A stretch of 64,000 bases of DNA from Codonopsis lanceolata (taxonomy: Eukaryota; Streptophyta; Magnoliopsida; Asterales; Campanulaceae). The translations under genes and the position numbers were made by a program. The notes under the pieces were generated by a model. That model did not search any database and had not been told where the DNA came from. It saw nothing but the letters and a program-made list of their open reading frames with translations. Positions 61,792 to 64,000 of the stretch are shown here, one piece after another; within the stretch, counting starts at the first letter, position 1, and the number at the start of each line of letters is the position of its first letter. Location: positions 160,530,302-160,594,301 of the forward strand of contig CM028377.1 in NCBI GenBank assembly GCA_013146195.2, read 5' to 3'.

Positions 61792-62313
61792 TTTCCTTTT
61801 TTGTTATTTTTTTATTTATACATTTAAAAAATAAATTAACTGATAAAAATTTAACATTTGGAAATAAAAATTGAACAATTAGAAGTAAAAATTACCGTAA
61901 AGGTTGCGTCAGTGGTAAATATAACATCATCATTATCGTACACATCCACGTTTCAACACTTTTTTTGCCGATTTGCTTCCAAATTGGTAGACTTTTTGGA
62001 AGTTTGAGCTGATTGAAATTTTGATCGAGAGAAAAATGCGTATGCAAATGTGTTTAAAATATTTATACTCAAATATAATTTTTCACTTAGTACCTAAATC
62101 AAATTAATTAGTAATTTAATTGTGTTTAATAACTAAAAAAATTAATAAAAAAATTTAATTGTGTTTAAAATATTTTTTAATTTAAAATTTGTTAAATTAA
62201 TTTTAATAAAAAAACGAAAAAATTAAATTACGTAAAGGGTATTTTGGTCAAGCACTTTTCAAAAGTGTTGTATTAAGCATTTTATAGGTGTTGTATTAAG
62301 TACCTATGTTTTA

Positions 62314-62571
62314 CTCCCCCCGACCCTAAATAATCGTCCTGGTTGACCCGGTGCACAGTTTAAGAAAAAATAATTGACTTGATTATTTATATTGGTTTAA
62401 TGTGTAGTTTCCTTTAATGTCCATGTATATGTGGCCCATAATTAAAGTAGAGTGAAAAAGTAAGGGTAAAGTGGTAAAAGTGATGTTCTAAAAAGGTAAG
62501 TTTCAAAGTGGACAATTATTTTAGGACGGACGAAAAATGAAAGGAGGACGATAATTTAGGGACGGAGGGAG
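62314..62571. mobile_element. Stowaway-like MITE, duplicate copy
   Basis: 258 bp, as at 20384-20641, with CTCCCCCCGACCCTAAATAA at its left end and TA on both sides. Confidence 0.9.
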
Positions 62572-63091
62572 TATTTATCTAATTTGTCATATCCTCAAGA
62601 AAGTAAATTTGACGATGTTCCTTCAGATTAGGTCTGACACTTGTAACTCATTACTCATTAACCCACCCGACGCAACCCACTAATTACCCAACTCAATCCA
62701 ACTCATTAATATTTTTGGGTTGAAGCGGATAACCCGTTTCGACCCATGACTTTTTATGCTATAAATTAATATTTTTTGGAGGAAATTTTGGGTCGAGACA
62801 GGTCGACCTGTTTTAACCCGTTTCCCGTTTCAACCCAACTTATTCTGATCCAATCCATTTCAACCTGTTTGACATTTGAGTTTTAATGGGTTTCGAAACG
62901 TTTCAACCTATTACCCATTCCAACCCGACCTAACCCACCCAATTATCAGGCCTACTTCAGATACAATCCCTACTCATCCTATACTTGCTTTTGAGAAGTG
63001 GATAACTTGATTTTGACGGTTTTGACACCTAGATGAATACAACGAAGAACACTTTGCACCGAACGTAGAACATGAAATGAGAACACTTTGA

Positions 63092-63210
63092 ACCATTTGA
63101 TATTGTTTGCATCGCATGTCCATCATCATGTGACGATCCTTCATTTGATATCGTTTACATCCCCATCAATTCCATCATGATGTAACAATCATTCATTTGA
63201 TATCGTTTAG
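63092..63210. repeat. Dispersed ~48-bp tandem repeat, duplicate of locus A
   Basis: Counterpart of 21092-21207 with a few substitutions. Confidence 0.75.
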
Positions 63211-64000
63211 AGCGTCCACAGTGGACTATTTTATGAACACTCCAAAAATGGTTTTGGAGTCTTTTTGCACAACTCAACCTTACAGTGGACTCCCAATTCC
63301 ACACTTGATCGCTATAGCCCGGCAAATGGATCGCAACAGATCGGGTGACTCGTAGCGTGAACAGTTGTTTCGTTCCCTCGTCTATCGGTTTCATCCTTCC
63401 CTGTAAAGCAACGCAGCACAAGCAACTCTCAAAAAAAGTGTTTACATATCCGACCGAAACCCTAGAACCACCGTCGTCTTCACCGGTTACTGGTGCTTTT
63501 TCATTTTCGACGAATCTCTCTTCGGTAACTGTCCTTTTCTCTCTCCTCCCCCTCCAACCTTGATCTATCCTCCTCTACTTCTTGATGCTTGAAATATCAA
63601 ATGATTGACATGGATTCCACATCCGTTTGATCTATTTAATTGATTTTATCTGTTAATCAATATCGACAATCGTCTGGTTATGGTACTTGAGTTTGTTAGA
63701 CTTTTGGTCGACTGTGTGGAGCTGCTGGATTGTTTTCTATAGTTGGTAAATATTTTTGATTTTGATTTCTTGAATTGCTTTAGTAAATTGTATTGTAGTC
63801 ATAATCCGGGTTATCTTGTGTTGTTTGCTAGAATTCGATAAATGTCAAGTTTTGAGGACTCATGTCTGGCTATGCCTGCTGCTTTTCAAAGCTATCATCC
63901 TAATTGCATGTTCCTCGATTTGCATTAGTTTGCCACTACCACTGGAGTAATACATGAATTTTACAACCTGCGGATTTTCCATGATTTGGTTGGAAATTGT
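63211..64000 (+). promoter_or_regulatory. Promoter and leader-like region, duplicate copy, cut by window end
   Basis: Counterpart of 21208-22000. It carries the same pyrimidine-rich leader-like stretch (63460-63560), with one A missing in GGTAACTG compared with GGTAAACTG and other small changes. It ends before the point where the solo LTR entered copy 1, so it cannot show whether the site is empty here. Confidence 0.3.

Larger units (their letters stand above)
55651..64000 (+). repeat. Segmental duplication, copy 2
   Basis: Colinear with 13057-22000, same orientation. It starts directly after the N gap and runs to the window end. Relative to copy 1 it lacks the 662-bp hAT-derived segment, has a degraded SINE and a broken UGT, and holds two short blocks missing from copy 1. 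Flanking sequence differs by scattered substitutions and indels; the UGT coding region shows indels only. Confidence 0.95.

Overview
The window is nuclear DNA of a flowering plant (eudicot). It is AT-rich and gene-poor, and it is packed with LTR retrotransposons, MITEs, a tRNA-derived SINE and TIR DNA elements. The main recognisable gene is an intronless family-1 UDP-glycosyltransferase with a plant PSPG box. A tentative placement in Caryophyllales rests only on a dispersed TIR motif (GTAAGACGGTCTTACGG) that I associate with that order; treat this as weak inference. No prokaryotic or organellar gene content was seen.

Layout. 1-2587 is the 3' part of a long Ty3/gypsy LTR, followed by a Ty1/copia-like leader remnant. 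2.6-13 kb holds no convincing gene but has a 200-bp near-perfect hairpin, a hAT-like element, a TIR element carrying a 22-bp minisatellite, and a long-TIR element with a GC-rich core (Pack-MULE-like). 13.06-22.0 kb is copy 1 of a large segmental duplication: the intact UGT gene, then a Tourist-like MITE, a SINE with target-site duplication, a hAT transposase remnant, a 1.6-kb TIR element, a 41-bp minisatellite and a Stowaway MITE. 22.3-25.2 kb is a solo LTR. 25.35-27.05 kb has two exon-like segments of an unrecognised gene. 27.98-28.27 kb is a frameshifted DUF1677 gene. 29-35 kb is mostly TIR elements, one with doubled termini and a captured-looking core. 35-49 kb is a decayed Tat-lineage retroelement with gag and protease on the + strand, no visible reverse transcriptase, and an antisense, intron-containing plant-mobile-domain (PMD) gene. 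It is interrupted by a 4.0-kb solo LTR. 49.0-55.5 kb is a chromodomain-bearing (Tekay/Del-like) Ty3/gypsy element on the - strand, cut by a 100-N assembly gap. 55.65-64.0 kb is copy 2 of the segmental duplication, in direct orientation about 42.6 kb from copy 1, with a frameshifted UGT.

How the parts relate. The two UGT copies show no base substitution in the coding sequence on reading, although the flanks differ by many substitutions and indels. Copy 2 is broken by three small indels, two of them in homopolymers, so recent duplication, gene conversion, an uncollapsed haplotype and consensus error all remain open. The retroelements explain most of the remaining sequence and are nested: solo LTRs with clean 5-bp target-site duplications sit inside older elements. 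Nothing I would call a proven new biological system was found. The most unusual structure is the retroelement with gag and protease but no visible RT that carries a spliced antisense PMD gene.
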